Part shown: positions 36,290 to 44,643 of the stretch, in pieces
Layout of the letters: every line of letters starts with the position of its first letter
Numbering within the stretch: position 1 is the first letter of the stretch
Assembly: GCF_000961885.1 (NCBI RefSeq)
Contig: NZ_JZKH01000004.1
Location: 108,635 to 172,634, forward strand
From: Streptomyces rubellomurinus
GTDB taxonomy: Bacteria; Actinomycetota; Actinomycetes; Streptomycetales; Streptomycetaceae
Length of the DNA stretch: 64,000 bases
Reading direction: 5' to 3'
Program-made: the position numbers and the translations under genes
The notes under the pieces: model-generated
What the model was told of the DNA's origin: nothing
The model's database searches: none
The model's input: the letters and a program-made list of their open reading frames with translations, nothing else

Positions 36290-36577
36290 GTGAGTGACAA
36301 GCGCTCCGCGGAAGACCCGGAGGAACTGGACGTGATCCACGACCGATGGATTGGTCGACGCAATCGCGACTCAAGTAAACCGGAATATCGGGCAGAATGG
36401 TACGGTGAACAGTGCGGCTTTTGTCGCTACTGGTTCCCCATGGCCGGCAAGCTTGGGCTCGACTACGGTGCCTGCGCGAATGGAAAATCCGAGTTCGATG
36501 GGGCCGTTCGATTTGAACACGACGGTTGTGAGGTTTTCGAACACTCGGGCCGGTGGTCCATTCCATCTGACTTCTGA
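36290..36577 (+). CDS. Small Cys-containing protein resembling the DUF3027 C-terminus
   Basis: A 95-residue protein. The segment E-Q-C-G-F-C-R-Y-W, L-D-Y-G-A-C-A-N and V-R-F-E-H-D-G-C-E matches, from memory, the Cys-rich C-terminal piece of DUF3027 proteins, which are normally much longer; the four cysteines may bind zinc. Codon use is visibly less GC-rich than in the neighbours, suggesting lateral transfer or a non-essential gene. GTG at 36290 follows GGAGGTGGG. A perfect hairpin follows the stop. Confidence 0.62.
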   Translation: MSDKRSAEDPEELDVIHDRWIGRRNRDSSKPEYRAEWYGEQCGFCRYWFPMAGKLGLDYGACANGKSEFDGAVRFEHDGCEVFEHSGRWSIPSDF

Positions 36578-36596
36578 TCCACGGGGCACTGAAAAT

Positions 36597-36636
36597 GCGG
36601 AACGGGCCGGACCTCTCGGGGACCGGCCCGTTCCGC
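36597..36636 (+). terminator. Hairpin terminator after small Cys-containing gene
   Basis: Perfect 14-bp arms GCGGAACGGGCCGG and CCGGCCCGTTCCGC with a 12-base loop, 20 bases after the stop. Confidence 0.9.
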
Positions 36637-37035
36637 CTTCCTCCGCGCGCCGCCGACGGCCTCCAGCATGGCCCCGATGACAGCGCGGTGCCGGTCCGCG
36701 GGCCTGGTTGGCGCGGCGCGTAGAGCGAACGGGCAGTCGAACGTATCGGTGCGACTGGGCCTCAACTGCCAGGTGTGGTGCGCCGCCCCAACGGCGGGAT
36801 CGCGTGCACGGCGGGCGTGGTCGCGCTTTCGTGAGTTCCCGGAGGGGAAACAGGCAACAGGGTTGTGCGGGTTGCCGGTTGGTGCGCCTGTGCGTTGCTG
36901 CGGTTCCGGGTGCGGCGGGTCGTGGCGGAGTCGGTTCGGCTCGAAGTGGCTGATCGTCTGTTTTGACCAACAGAAAGGTTGTTGCGTGCGGTGTCCCGCC
37001 CCACACTGGCCTGACCGGCGGCGAAGGGGGGTCTG
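36637..37035. other. 399-base region without a supportable gene
   Basis: Open frames on both strands are short and show no family similarity or good start. The 3' part is relatively T-rich and contains a small dyad CTGTT/AACAG just before the TIGR04222-like gene. It may include decayed coding sequence and the promoter of the next gene. Confidence 0.5.
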
Positions 37036-37950
37036 GTGGGGCTATTCGTGGGGCTCTTCTTCGCATCGGGACTGGCCCTTCTCGTGGCTGGGCTCGGCCA
37101 TCGTGCAGCCGTGCGGGAGCTGTACCTGGCGGAGCGGGAGGCGGGAGAAGGGGAGAGTGTTGAGCGGCTGTACGAACTGGCGTGCCTGGCCCGGCACGTG
37201 GGTGAGACCGCGCTCCTGCTGATGCACGAACGTGGTGACCTGGTCGCGTCCCGCTCAGGTGATGTGACCGTCACCCGCCGGAAGCTGAAGGGCGACTTCG
37301 AGGCTGCGGTGGTGGCCTCGGTGGGGCAGGTCCGCACACGCGACCTGCTGCACGTGGTGGCTGAGGTGGAGGCGGGCTCGGCTGTCGCGGCGTTGCGGTG
37401 CCGGCTCACGCGCCGAGGCCTGCTGCAGGACGGCAACCTGTACCTGCGCGCGGCGACGGCTGCTGCCCGGCTGCGGCTGGTGCTGGGGCTGTCGATGACG
37501 GCCGGCGTGGTGGCCGTGTGCTGGATGGTCGCGGACGGGGGAAACGGCCTGCCGGCGGCGTTGGCCTTCGAAGCTCTGTGCTGTGCGGTCGTGCTGTTCG
37601 TACGCCGGCACAGGCCGCACCGCCGCCACACCACCGCGCTCGGCGACCGGGTGCTGGCGCGAGCCCGTGCCCAGGCCCGCTGGCGGGACACCTGGGGAAG
37701 CGTGGCGTTCGGAGGGCTGAACGCCCTGCCGCCGGAGCACGAACTCCGGCTGGCGCTGGCCGCGTCGCAGGCGCGAGCGCAGGCTGTGCGCGAAGCGGCG
37801 GTCGCCGCCGCCCGTGCCCGTCGCGCCGCCCGCGCTTCCGAGGGGGGCCACGACGGTGGTGGCGTGGGCGGTGCGTGTGGAGGGGCTGGGTGCGGTGGCG
37901 GCGGGTGCGGGGGCGGTGGCTGTGGGGGCGGCTGCGGCGGTGGAATGTAG
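37036..37950 (+). CDS. TIGR04222-like membrane protein with Gly/Cys-rich tail
   Basis: A 304-residue protein with one N-terminal hydrophobic segment (G-L-F-V-G-L-F-F-A-S-G-L-A-L-L-V), a cytosolic domain of about 110 residues (Y-E-L-A-C-L-A-R-H-V), two further membrane segments near residues 155-195, a positively charged stretch and a striking C-terminal tail of about 35 residues made of Gly and five Cys (G-C-G-G-G repeats). This layout matches the TIGR04222 family as I recall it. Function unknown; the tail could bind metal or be modified. GTG start with GGGGGG upstream. Confidence 0.8.
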   Translation: MGLFVGLFFASGLALLVAGLGHRAAVRELYLAEREAGEGESVERLYELACLARHVGETALLLMHERGDLVASRSGDVTVTRRKLKGDFEAAVVASVGQVRTRDLLHVVAEVEAGSAVAALRCRLTRRGLLQDGNLYLRAATAAARLRLVLGLSMTAGVVAVCWMVADGGNGLPAALAFEALCCAVVLFVRRHRPHRRHTTALGDRVLARARAQARWRDTWGSVAFGGLNALPPEHELRLALAASQARAQAVREAAVAAARARRAARASEGGHDGGGVGGACGGAGCGGGGCGGGGCGGGCGGGM

Positions 37951-38401
37951 ATCCTGAGGCGCCTGAGTGCCGGTCGTGAGCTGCCCGCATGCGACATGGG
38001 CGCCCCGAACGGTGGCTTGTGCGAGTCCTCGGCGTTTTCGGGCTGTGGGCAGGCTGGCATCTTGCCTTATCGGGCCCGGTCGCCCGGGTCGAAGAAATGC
38101 CGTCGACCGAGGGAGACTTTTTTCCCGTCACGTGCCCGCACCGCGGTGCCCGATAGGCAGCATGCCGCGACTGAATTCGGCACGTAGTGGGCGCAGGCGC
38201 CACCCCTAGTGGTCCAGTCCGGCGGGAACGCGGCCGCGCCGATGAGCAGGAGTCGGGCAGAGCTGTTTGACCTCACGTCAATTCGCCTTCCTGCCGGCAG
38301 ATTGCAAAGGTGAGGCCCAGCGCATTGCCTGCCCGTTAATGCGCTAATCTCCTGCCTGGCGTGATCACAGGCTCGCCGATCTCGAATTTGGGGGGAATGA
38401 C
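37951..38401. other. 451-base intergenic region with a dyad and a late leader
   Basis: No supportable gene. It is less GC-rich than its surroundings and has a T6 run near 38122. An inverted repeat (AGCGCATT, 11-base loop, AATGCGCT) spans 38319-38345, immediately followed by TAATCT, a possible -10 element, about 55 bases before the PIG-L start. A GGGGGGAA Shine-Dalgarno follows at the end. Confidence 0.5.
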
Positions 38402-39655
38402 ATGGCAATCGGACGACGGCAACTCCTCACCTCCGTCGCACTCACAGCCCTCGCCGCACCTCTGCTGGCCAAGGGGGCCGCGACCCGCGCGTCCGCGGCC
38501 GTGGGTGCGCCCGTGGCCGCCGGCTCCGGGCCGCTGTTCATGCAGGTCGTCGCGCACGAGGACGACGACATCCTGTTCATGAACCCGGACCTGTCCAACG
38601 CGCTCGCCAACGGCACTCCGTCCGTCACGGTGTTCGTCACCGCAGGGAACATCACCGGCGACTGCGCCGGGTCCTCCTGCGACGGCCCCGCCGGCGACTC
38701 GGTGCGCACCTGGAACCGGCAGATGGGCGCCATCAACGCCTACTCGCGGATGACCGGGGTCGGCGACACCGACCCGTCGACCGACGAGGTCGGGCACTGG
38801 ACGGCCGAGGTGTGCTGGGTCGCGGGCAAGCAGGTCGAACGGTACGTCCTCAAGGACCGGCCGGTGCACCTGATCTTCCTCAACCTGCACGACATGGGCC
38901 TCGCCGGCCTCCTGGACGGCGGCACCGGCACCACGATCGTCCCGAAGGGCAGCCTGCTGTCCGGACCGTCGACCTACACGGCCGCGGACGTCGTCGAGGT
39001 GCTGCGGCAGTTGATGGTGACGTACCAGCCGACCGTGCTCCGGGCCCAGGACGAACTCCCGGACAGCCGGTACGCGGGCGACCACTCGGATCACGTCACC
39101 GCCGCGAAGTTCGCCGGCCAGGCGGCGAGTCAGTACGGCGGTGCGCTGATCCAGGTGAACTACCGGGACTACAACATCACCGACTCCCCGGCGAACCTCG
39201 ACCCGGCGACGGCCGGCGTCAAGGGCCTGTTCGTCTCCGAGTACGCCAGCCACGACCACGGGGGCGGCTGGGAGACCGCCTGGTACTCCCGGATGTACTA
39301 CCGCTGGTCCCGCGGCACCTCCTGGGCCGGACTCAACCAGGACGGCCGACCGCAGGTCTTCGTCGTCCGGGCCGGCGCCCTGTACACCTACTGGCGCCAG
39401 GCGGACGGCACCTGGGGCGGTCCGGCGCGGATGGCCGACCCGGGCGGGCGGCTGGCGCCGGGCATAGCCGTCGGCACCAACGCGGACGGCCGGATGGAGA
39501 TCTTCGCCCGTCGCCTGACCGACCACCACATCATCTCCCTGCCGCAGGGCACGCCCAACGGCTGGTGGTGGAACAGCTGGGCCGACCACGGCAACCCCAA
39601 CGCCGGGCTGGGCAACGCCGACCAGGTCGGCGTGCCCGCGGTGGCCGCCTCCTAG
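38402..39655 (+). CDS. Secreted PIG-L-type deacetylase, interrupted by an in-frame TAG
   Basis: A 417-codon frame. A Tat-type signal (G-R-R-Q-L-L-T-S-V-A-L-T-A-L-A) spans residues 1-33. The LmbE/PIG-L zinc-binding site is visible as V-V-A-H-E-D-D-D-I-L-F and later G-D-H-S-D-H. From about residue 300 begin beta-propeller-like repeats (Q-D-G-R-P-Q-V-F, A-D-G-R-M-E-I-F). The frame ends at TAG 39653-39655, in the middle of a repeat, and coding resumes at once in the same frame. Predicted to N-deacetylate an extracellular glycan or glycoconjugate; the exact substrate is unknown. Confidence 0.88.
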   Translation: MAIGRRQLLTSVALTALAAPLLAKGAATRASAAVGAPVAAGSGPLFMQVVAHEDDDILFMNPDLSNALANGTPSVTVFVTAGNITGDCAGSSCDGPAGDSVRTWNRQMGAINAYSRMTGVGDTDPSTDEVGHWTAEVCWVAGKQVERYVLKDRPVHLIFLNLHDMGLAGLLDGGTGTTIVPKGSLLSGPSTYTAADVVEVLRQLMVTYQPTVLRAQDELPDSRYAGDHSDHVTAAKFAGQAASQYGGALIQVNYRDYNITDSPANLDPATAGVKGLFVSEYASHDHGGGWETAWYSRMYYRWSRGTSWAGLNQDGRPQVFVVRAGALYTYWRQADGTWGGPARMADPGGRLAPGIAVGTNADGRMEIFARRLTDHHIISLPQGTPNGWWWNSWADHGNPNAGLGNADQVGVPAVAAS

Positions 39656-40336
39656 GACGGGCGGCTGGAGATCTTCGTCAAGAACGGCGGCGGCGGGCTC
39701 AGCACGATCTGGCAGACCACCCCGGGCGGCGTCTGGACGGACGCCTGGCAGGACCTCGGCGGCACCGACCTCCAGGACCCGGTCACCGCGATCCGCAACG
39801 GGACCGGGAGGATCGAGGTGTTCGCCAGCACCCGCACCGGGATCGTCAACTGGTGGCAGACCGCTCCGAACGGCGCCATCGCCGGCCCCGGCCCGGTCCC
39901 GGGCGCCCAGCCGGCCAGCCCGCCCAAGGCCGTGCTCGACCAGGACGGCCGCATCGAACTCGCCTACCGCGAGGCCGGCACCGGCGCGATGCTGGTCAGC
40001 TACCAGAGCGGGCTCGGCGGACCGTGGAGCCAGTCCCAGGCCAACCTCGGCGGTCACGCCGGAGTGGGCGAGCCGGCGGCGGCCAACCTCGGCGGACAGG
40101 TCGTCCTGTTCGAGCGCAACGGCGGCGGCGGCGTGAGCACCACCGCGCAGACGGCCCCGAACTCCGGCTACGGCCCCTGGCAGGACCTCGGCGGCACCGT
40201 CCTCGACTACCCGACCGCGCTCGTCGACGGTGGGGGTGTCCTGCACGTGTTCGCCATCGGGACGGACGGCCGAGTGTACTGCCGCACGGGCACCACGCCC
40301 ACCGGCTTCGGCGGCTGGCAGGGCCTGCCGCTCTGA
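39656..40336 (+). pseudogene. C-terminal propeller/lectin part of the PIG-L protein, cut off by amber codon
   Basis: 227 codons in the same frame as the deacetylase, starting D-G-R-L-E-I-F-V-K-N and containing further D-G-R-x-E units and Trp-rich strands (T-I-W-Q-T-T-P-G-G). It has no own start codon or Shine-Dalgarno. With the TAG read as one residue the full protein would be 644 residues. The lost codon was probably CAG, since Gln precedes D-G-R in two other repeat units. Confidence 0.8.
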
Positions 40337-40510
40337 CCGTCTCCCCGGCGGCCGACCGGTCGGGAACCCCACCGGTCGGCCGCCGGGCACCGGCCCCCGC
40401 CCGTCCGGGTACCGACCCTCCCGCACGCCCGGGCACCGCCCCCCCGTACGCCCGGGCACCGGCCCCCCGCACGCCCGGTCCGCAGCGGTCCGATCAACGG
40501 ACGTCGGCGG

Positions 40511-41524
40511 TCACGGCAGGGCGGGGGTCGCCGCCTCGATGACCGCGTTCGGCCGGTTCAGGGCCGCGCGGTGGGCGGAAGGGGTGGTGCCGTAGCGGGC
40601 CTGGAAGGCCTGGCGCATGGTCTCGGTGGAGCCGAAGCCGCAGCGGCGGGCGACGGCGGTCAGCGGAAGGGCGGTGGACTCCAGCAGGCGGGCGGCGGCC
40701 TCGCTGCGGGCGGTGCGGACGAAGCGGGCCGGGGAGTCGCCGAGTCGGGTGAGGAAGAGCCGGGAGAGGTGGCGCTCGCTGACGCCGGCCCGCGCGGCGA
40801 GGGCGGCGGTGCCGAGGTCGGAGTCGAGGTTGCCGGTGATGTGCAGGACGATCTGCCGCAGGACCCGGTGCTCGGGTGGCGAGTCCTTGATGTAGACGGA
40901 CAACTGCGCCTGGTTCCCGGGGCGTTGCATGTAGGTGACCAGCCAGCGGGCCACCGTTCGCGCCAGGTCGGGGCCGTGGTCGGCCTCCACGAGGGCGAGG
41001 GTGAGATCGAGGGCGCTGGTCACGCCGGCGGAGGTGCAGACGTCGCCGTCCACGATGTAGAGCGGACGCGGGTCCACGGTGACCGCCGGGTACCGGTGGG
41101 CCAACTCGTCGGCGTAGGCCCAGTGGGTGGTCACCCGGCGCCCGTCCAGCAGGCCCGCTGCGGCGAGCAGGGTGGCACCCGTGCACACCGAGGCGACCCG
41201 GCGACTGCGGGCTGCCAACCGCCGTATTTGGCCGATGAGTTCGGGATCGCCGGCGGCCCGGGCGTGGCCGTGGCCGCCGGACACCAGCAGGGTGTCCAGC
41301 GGGCCCCGAACACGTTCGAGGGCGGCCTGGCTGATCATCGAGGGCCCGCTCGACGCGCGCACGGGCCGGCCGTGCAGGGACGCCACGGTCACGTCGTACA
41401 GGGGCTCCGCAGCGAGCCGGTTGGTGGCCTCCAGGGTGTCGGTGACACAGGCGAGGTCGAGCAGTTCCACCTGGTCATAGCCGATGATCACCACGCGGCG
41501 GGCAGTCGTCGTCACGGCCGCCAC
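40511..41524 (-). CDS. GlxA-type AraC regulator (DJ-1/PfpI domain plus AraC helix-turn-helix)
   Basis: A 337-residue protein. The N-terminal 190 residues are a DJ-1/PfpI-like domain (V-V-I-I-G-Y-D-Q-V-E-L-L-D-L, L-V-S-G-G-H-G and V-C-T-G-A-T-L-L-A-A-A-G-L-L). The C-terminal 110 residues are an AraC double helix-turn-helix (A-A-L-A-A-R-A-G-V-S-E-R-H-L-S-R-L-F, then C-G-F-G-S-T-E-T-M-R-Q-A-F). GlxA-type regulators sense nitrogenous or quaternary ammonium metabolites. Starts possible at GTG 41524 or GTG 41515. It is divergent from the LAL regulator. Confidence 0.92.
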   Translation of the reverse strand: MAAVTTTARRVVIIGYDQVELLDLACVTDTLEATNRLAAEPLYDVTVASLHGRPVRASSGPSMISQAALERVRGPLDTLLVSGGHGHARAAGDPELIGQIRRLAARSRRVASVCTGATLLAAAGLLDGRRVTTHWAYADELAHRYPAVTVDPRPLYIVDGDVCTSAGVTSALDLTLALVEADHGPDLARTVARWLVTYMQRPGNQAQLSVYIKDSPPEHRVLRQIVLHITGNLDSDLGTAALAARAGVSERHLSRLFLTRLGDSPARFVRTARSEAAARLLESTALPLTAVARRCGFGSTETMRQAFQARYGTTPSAHRAALNRPNAVIEAATPALP

Positions 41525-41688
41525 CCTAGCCGAGCAGGTCGGACGGCCAGGGATCGCATGATTCGGGACATCGCGCCGGGGATCCGGTTGTCACCGTCCG
41601 AGGCGGGCGCGACGGTGGTGCGGTGGCCCGGCCGGGGGTCACCGCCCAGCATGCCCCGGTGCCGCACGCGCCGCGGCCAAGGACAAAA

Positions 41689-41745
41689 CCCGGACCGCCC
41701 AGGACAACCCGGACCGCCCAGGACAACCCGGACCGCCCAGGAGAA
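41689..41745 (+). repeat. 19-bp tandem repeat, three units, carrying the ribosome binding site of the LAL gene
   Basis: Units at 41689, 41708 and 41727, consensus CCCGGACCGCCCAGGACAA. The last unit changes AGGACAA to AGGAGAA, creating the Shine-Dalgarno for ATG 41751. Confidence 0.88.
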
Positions 41746-41750
41746 CCGAG

Positions 41751-44603
41751 ATGACCAGCGCCACCGTCCACGACCTCGCCCTCGCCCGCGCCGGGTGTTC
41801 CGGCGGTCTGCGGGAGCGCGAGGACTCCCTGGCCCTCCTCCGGGACCTGCTCGTCCAGACCGGCACGGGCACCGGCGGAACGGCGGTGATCCGAGGCGGG
41901 ACCGGCACCGGCCGCACCGCGCTCCTCGACGCGGTGGTCCGCGAGGAACGGTCGCACGGGACGGTCGTGCTCAACGCCCGGAGTTCCGAGCAGGAGTCGA
42001 ACGTCCCGTTCGGCGTGGCGCTCCAGCTCTTCGAGACCGCGCTCCAGGGGCAGCCGACGCCACTCGTGCCCCTCACCGGCATCGAACAGTGGGACGGCTC
42101 GCTGCACGGCATCGACCTGCCCTCACGCCTGTGGCGGCTGCTGCGGTCGAAGGCCGCGGCCGGACCGGTCCTCCTGGCCGTCGACGACGTCCACCTCGCG
42201 GACCCGCCCTCCCGCCGCTGGCTCGCCCAGGTGGCACGTCGGCTGGAGCGGCTCCCCGTCCTGCTGGTGGTCACCGAGCGGTGGCAGTACGACCTTTCCC
42301 CGCAGGCTCCCGGCTTCGCCGATGTCCTCGGGCAGTCCGCGGCGGAGACGTGCACGCTGAGGCCGCTCAGTCCGCCGACCTGCGCCGCGCTGGTTCGCGC
42401 GGCTCTCGGGGACGGCGCCGCACACGGGCTGGCCCAGGACTGCTTCCGGGCGACCGGCGGCAATCCCCTGCTGCTACGGGCACTGCTGGCCGACCTGCGG
42501 GAGACCACCGCCGGTGCCGCCCTCACCCAACTGCCCTCGGCGTGCACGGACTTGTACCCGGGTGGCTATACCGGCGCGGTGGCCCGGTGGCTGCGGAGCG
42601 CCGGTCCGCGGACGGCCGCAGCGGCCCGGGCCCTGGCCGAACTGCAGGACGAGGAGGGCGCCTTGGCCCTCGTGGCGGAGACGACCGGCGTGGACCCCGC
42701 TCGGCTCCCCGGCTGGACCGCCGAGCTGGCCCGCCAGGGCATGCTCGGGGACGGCGGGTCGGACGGCCGGTGGACCTTCCGCCATCCCCTGCTGCGCGAC
42801 GCGGTCCGAGCGTCCGGCGACCGGCACCAGCGCGTGGCGGTGCGCCGCCGCGTCGCGGAACTCCTGCACCACCGCGGCGATCCGGAGGACGCGGTGGCCC
42901 GCCACCTGCTGGTGATCCCCGCCGTGGGCGCGACCTGGGCCGCCGACGCGCTGATCGCCTCGGCCGGCTTCGCCGTCCGCGCCGCGCGGCCGGAGGAGGC
43001 CGAGGCCTGCCTGCGGCGGGCACTGGAGGAACCACTGCCCGCCGACCGCCGCAGCGCGGTACTCGGCGAACTCGGCTGCCTGGAAGCACGGGCCGGACGG
43101 GCCGGCGGGGCCCGGCACCTGGCCCAGGCGCTGCGCCTGGAGCGGAGTCCCGGAGGGAAGGTGCGGGTCGCCACCGCCCTCGGCACGGCACTGGCCGGCC
43201 GTGGCGAGGTGCACGCCGCCCTGGACGTCCTACGGGAGCTGTCGGGCAGTTGCGCGGACTCGACGGAACCGGCGCACGCTCTGCAGGCGGCGACGGCGCT
43301 GATCGCCGCGCACGACAGCGACAGTTGGCTGCGGGTGGTGGCGGAACTCAAGAGCGCCGAGGAGCGATCGCCGGACGGCGTCGCCCCGACCGTACACGCC
43401 CTGCTCACCGAACACGCCGCGGCGGCCGGGCTGTTGTCGGCCGACCAGGTCATGGAACGGGTCCGGTCGTGGACGGCCGTCCCGCTGGATCCGCTGCTCG
43501 AACCGTACCTGCTGGCGTCCGCCGCCGGCCTGGCCCAGTGCGCGGACCAGTGGCAGGAGGCCGACCGGCTGGTGGCCCGGGGGCTCGCCGCCGGACAGCC
43601 GCGGCTGCTGCACCCCGGTCACCAGCGCCTGGCGGACGTCCGGGCACGCGGTCAGGTGCTGCGCGGCCGGTACGACGCGCTGCTCACGGACGCCACGCTG
43701 CTCACGGACACCGAACTGCTGCGGGCACCCCGGACGGACGGCATCCGGCCGCGGCCGGGCACCGTCCACCTGCACGCCCAGGCCCTCATCGCCCTGACCG
43801 AAACCGGGCGGTTGACCGAGGCCCGGTGCCTCGCCGATGCGCTCGGAGCCGGCGGACCGTACGAGTCCTGGGAGTGGAACGAATTCCTCTACGCGCGAGG
43901 CCTGCTGCTCGCGGCCTCCGGTGATCCGCGCGGAGCCCTGCGCAGCCTCCTGGAGTGCGGACGGCGGCAGTCCGCGCGCGAGGTGGAGAGCCCGGTGGTG
44001 ACGCCGTGGCGGTCCGCCGCCGCCGACTGCCACGTGGCTCTGGGAGCGCCCGAACTGGCCGTGCCGCTCGCGGCGGAGGAACTTCGACTCGCCCAGGTGT
44101 GGGGAACGCCCCGGACCACGGGCAGGGCCATGCGGGCCCTGGCGGTGTCCCTCGGCGGCCGGCGCGGTCTGGAACTCGCCGAGCAGGCGGTGGACGTGCT
44201 GCGCGGCTCTGCGCAGCCGCTGCCCGAGCTGGTCCCCGCGCTCGTCTCGCTGGGGAAGGCGCTGCACGGCGCCGGCCGGTACCAGCGTGCCCGTACGGTG
44301 CTCCGGGAGGCCGCGCAGGCGGCCGAGCGGCTGAGGGCCGCGCGGCCACGCGCAACGGTGAGCCGGACCCTGGACGAATACGGCGCCAGGCCGCCGCGGC
44401 CCGAGCACACCGGGGGCGGCGCGCTCACCGCCGGCGAACTGCGCGTCGCACGGATGGCTGCTTCCGGGCACGGCAACGGGGAGATCGCCGCGCTGCTCCA
44501 CATCGCCGTGCGCACGGTGGAGACCCACCTCACGCACTGCTACCGCAAGCTCGGCATCCGGGGCCGCGCGGATCTGGCCACCGCGCTCGACGAGCGGAGG
44601 TGA
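41751..44603 (+). CDS. LAL-type LuxR-family regulator
   Basis: A 950-residue large ATP-binding LuxR-type regulator. The P-loop region is G-G-T-G-T-G-R-T-A-L-L (residues about 48-58), with Arg in place of the usual Walker A Lys; Walker B is L-L-A-V-D-D-V-H. A TPR-like helical middle (residues about 380-870) leads to a C-terminal LuxR helix-turn-helix (L-T-A-G-E-L-R-V-A-R-M-A-A through V-R-T-V-E-T-H-L-T-H-C-Y-R-K-L). Such proteins often activate secondary metabolism or sugar catabolism; the target here is not apparent. Its Shine-Dalgarno lies in a tandem repeat. Confidence 0.92.
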   Translation: MTSATVHDLALARAGCSGGLREREDSLALLRDLLVQTGTGTGGTAVIRGGTGTGRTALLDAVVREERSHGTVVLNARSSEQESNVPFGVALQLFETALQGQPTPLVPLTGIEQWDGSLHGIDLPSRLWRLLRSKAAAGPVLLAVDDVHLADPPSRRWLAQVARRLERLPVLLVVTERWQYDLSPQAPGFADVLGQSAAETCTLRPLSPPTCAALVRAALGDGAAHGLAQDCFRATGGNPLLLRALLADLRETTAGAALTQLPSACTDLYPGGYTGAVARWLRSAGPRTAAAARALAELQDEEGALALVAETTGVDPARLPGWTAELARQGMLGDGGSDGRWTFRHPLLRDAVRASGDRHQRVAVRRRVAELLHHRGDPEDAVARHLLVIPAVGATWAADALIASAGFAVRAARPEEAEACLRRALEEPLPADRRSAVLGELGCLEARAGRAGGARHLAQALRLERSPGGKVRVATALGTALAGRGEVHAALDVLRELSGSCADSTEPAHALQAATALIAAHDSDSWLRVVAELKSAEERSPDGVAPTVHALLTEHAAAAGLLSADQVMERVRSWTAVPLDPLLEPYLLASAAGLAQCADQWQEADRLVARGLAAGQPRLLHPGHQRLADVRARGQVLRGRYDALLTDATLLTDTELLRAPRTDGIRPRPGTVHLHAQALIALTETGRLTEARCLADALGAGGPYESWEWNEFLYARGLLLAASGDPRGALRSLLECGRRQSAREVESPVVTPWRSAAADCHVALGAPELAVPLAAEELRLAQVWGTPRTTGRAMRALAVSLGGRRGLELAEQAVDVLRGSAQPLPELVPALVSLGKALHGAGRYQRARTVLREAAQAAERLRAARPRATVSRTLDEYGARPPRPEHTGGGALTAGELRVARMAASGHGNGEIAALLHIAVRTVETHLTHCYRKLGIRGRADLATALDERR

Positions 44604-44643
44604 GCGCAGCCGGCGTGCGTGGGCCCGGAAACACCGCGACGAT

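Noticed and set aside
36637..37035. Possible genes on either strand in this gap
   Set aside because: Frames are short, start without ribosome binding sites and show no recognisable domain.
38402..40336. Recoding of the amber codon (for example pyrrolysine or programmed readthrough) in the deacetylase gene
   Set aside because: No recoding element or pyl gene was seen, and a single C-to-T change from CAG explains it more simply.
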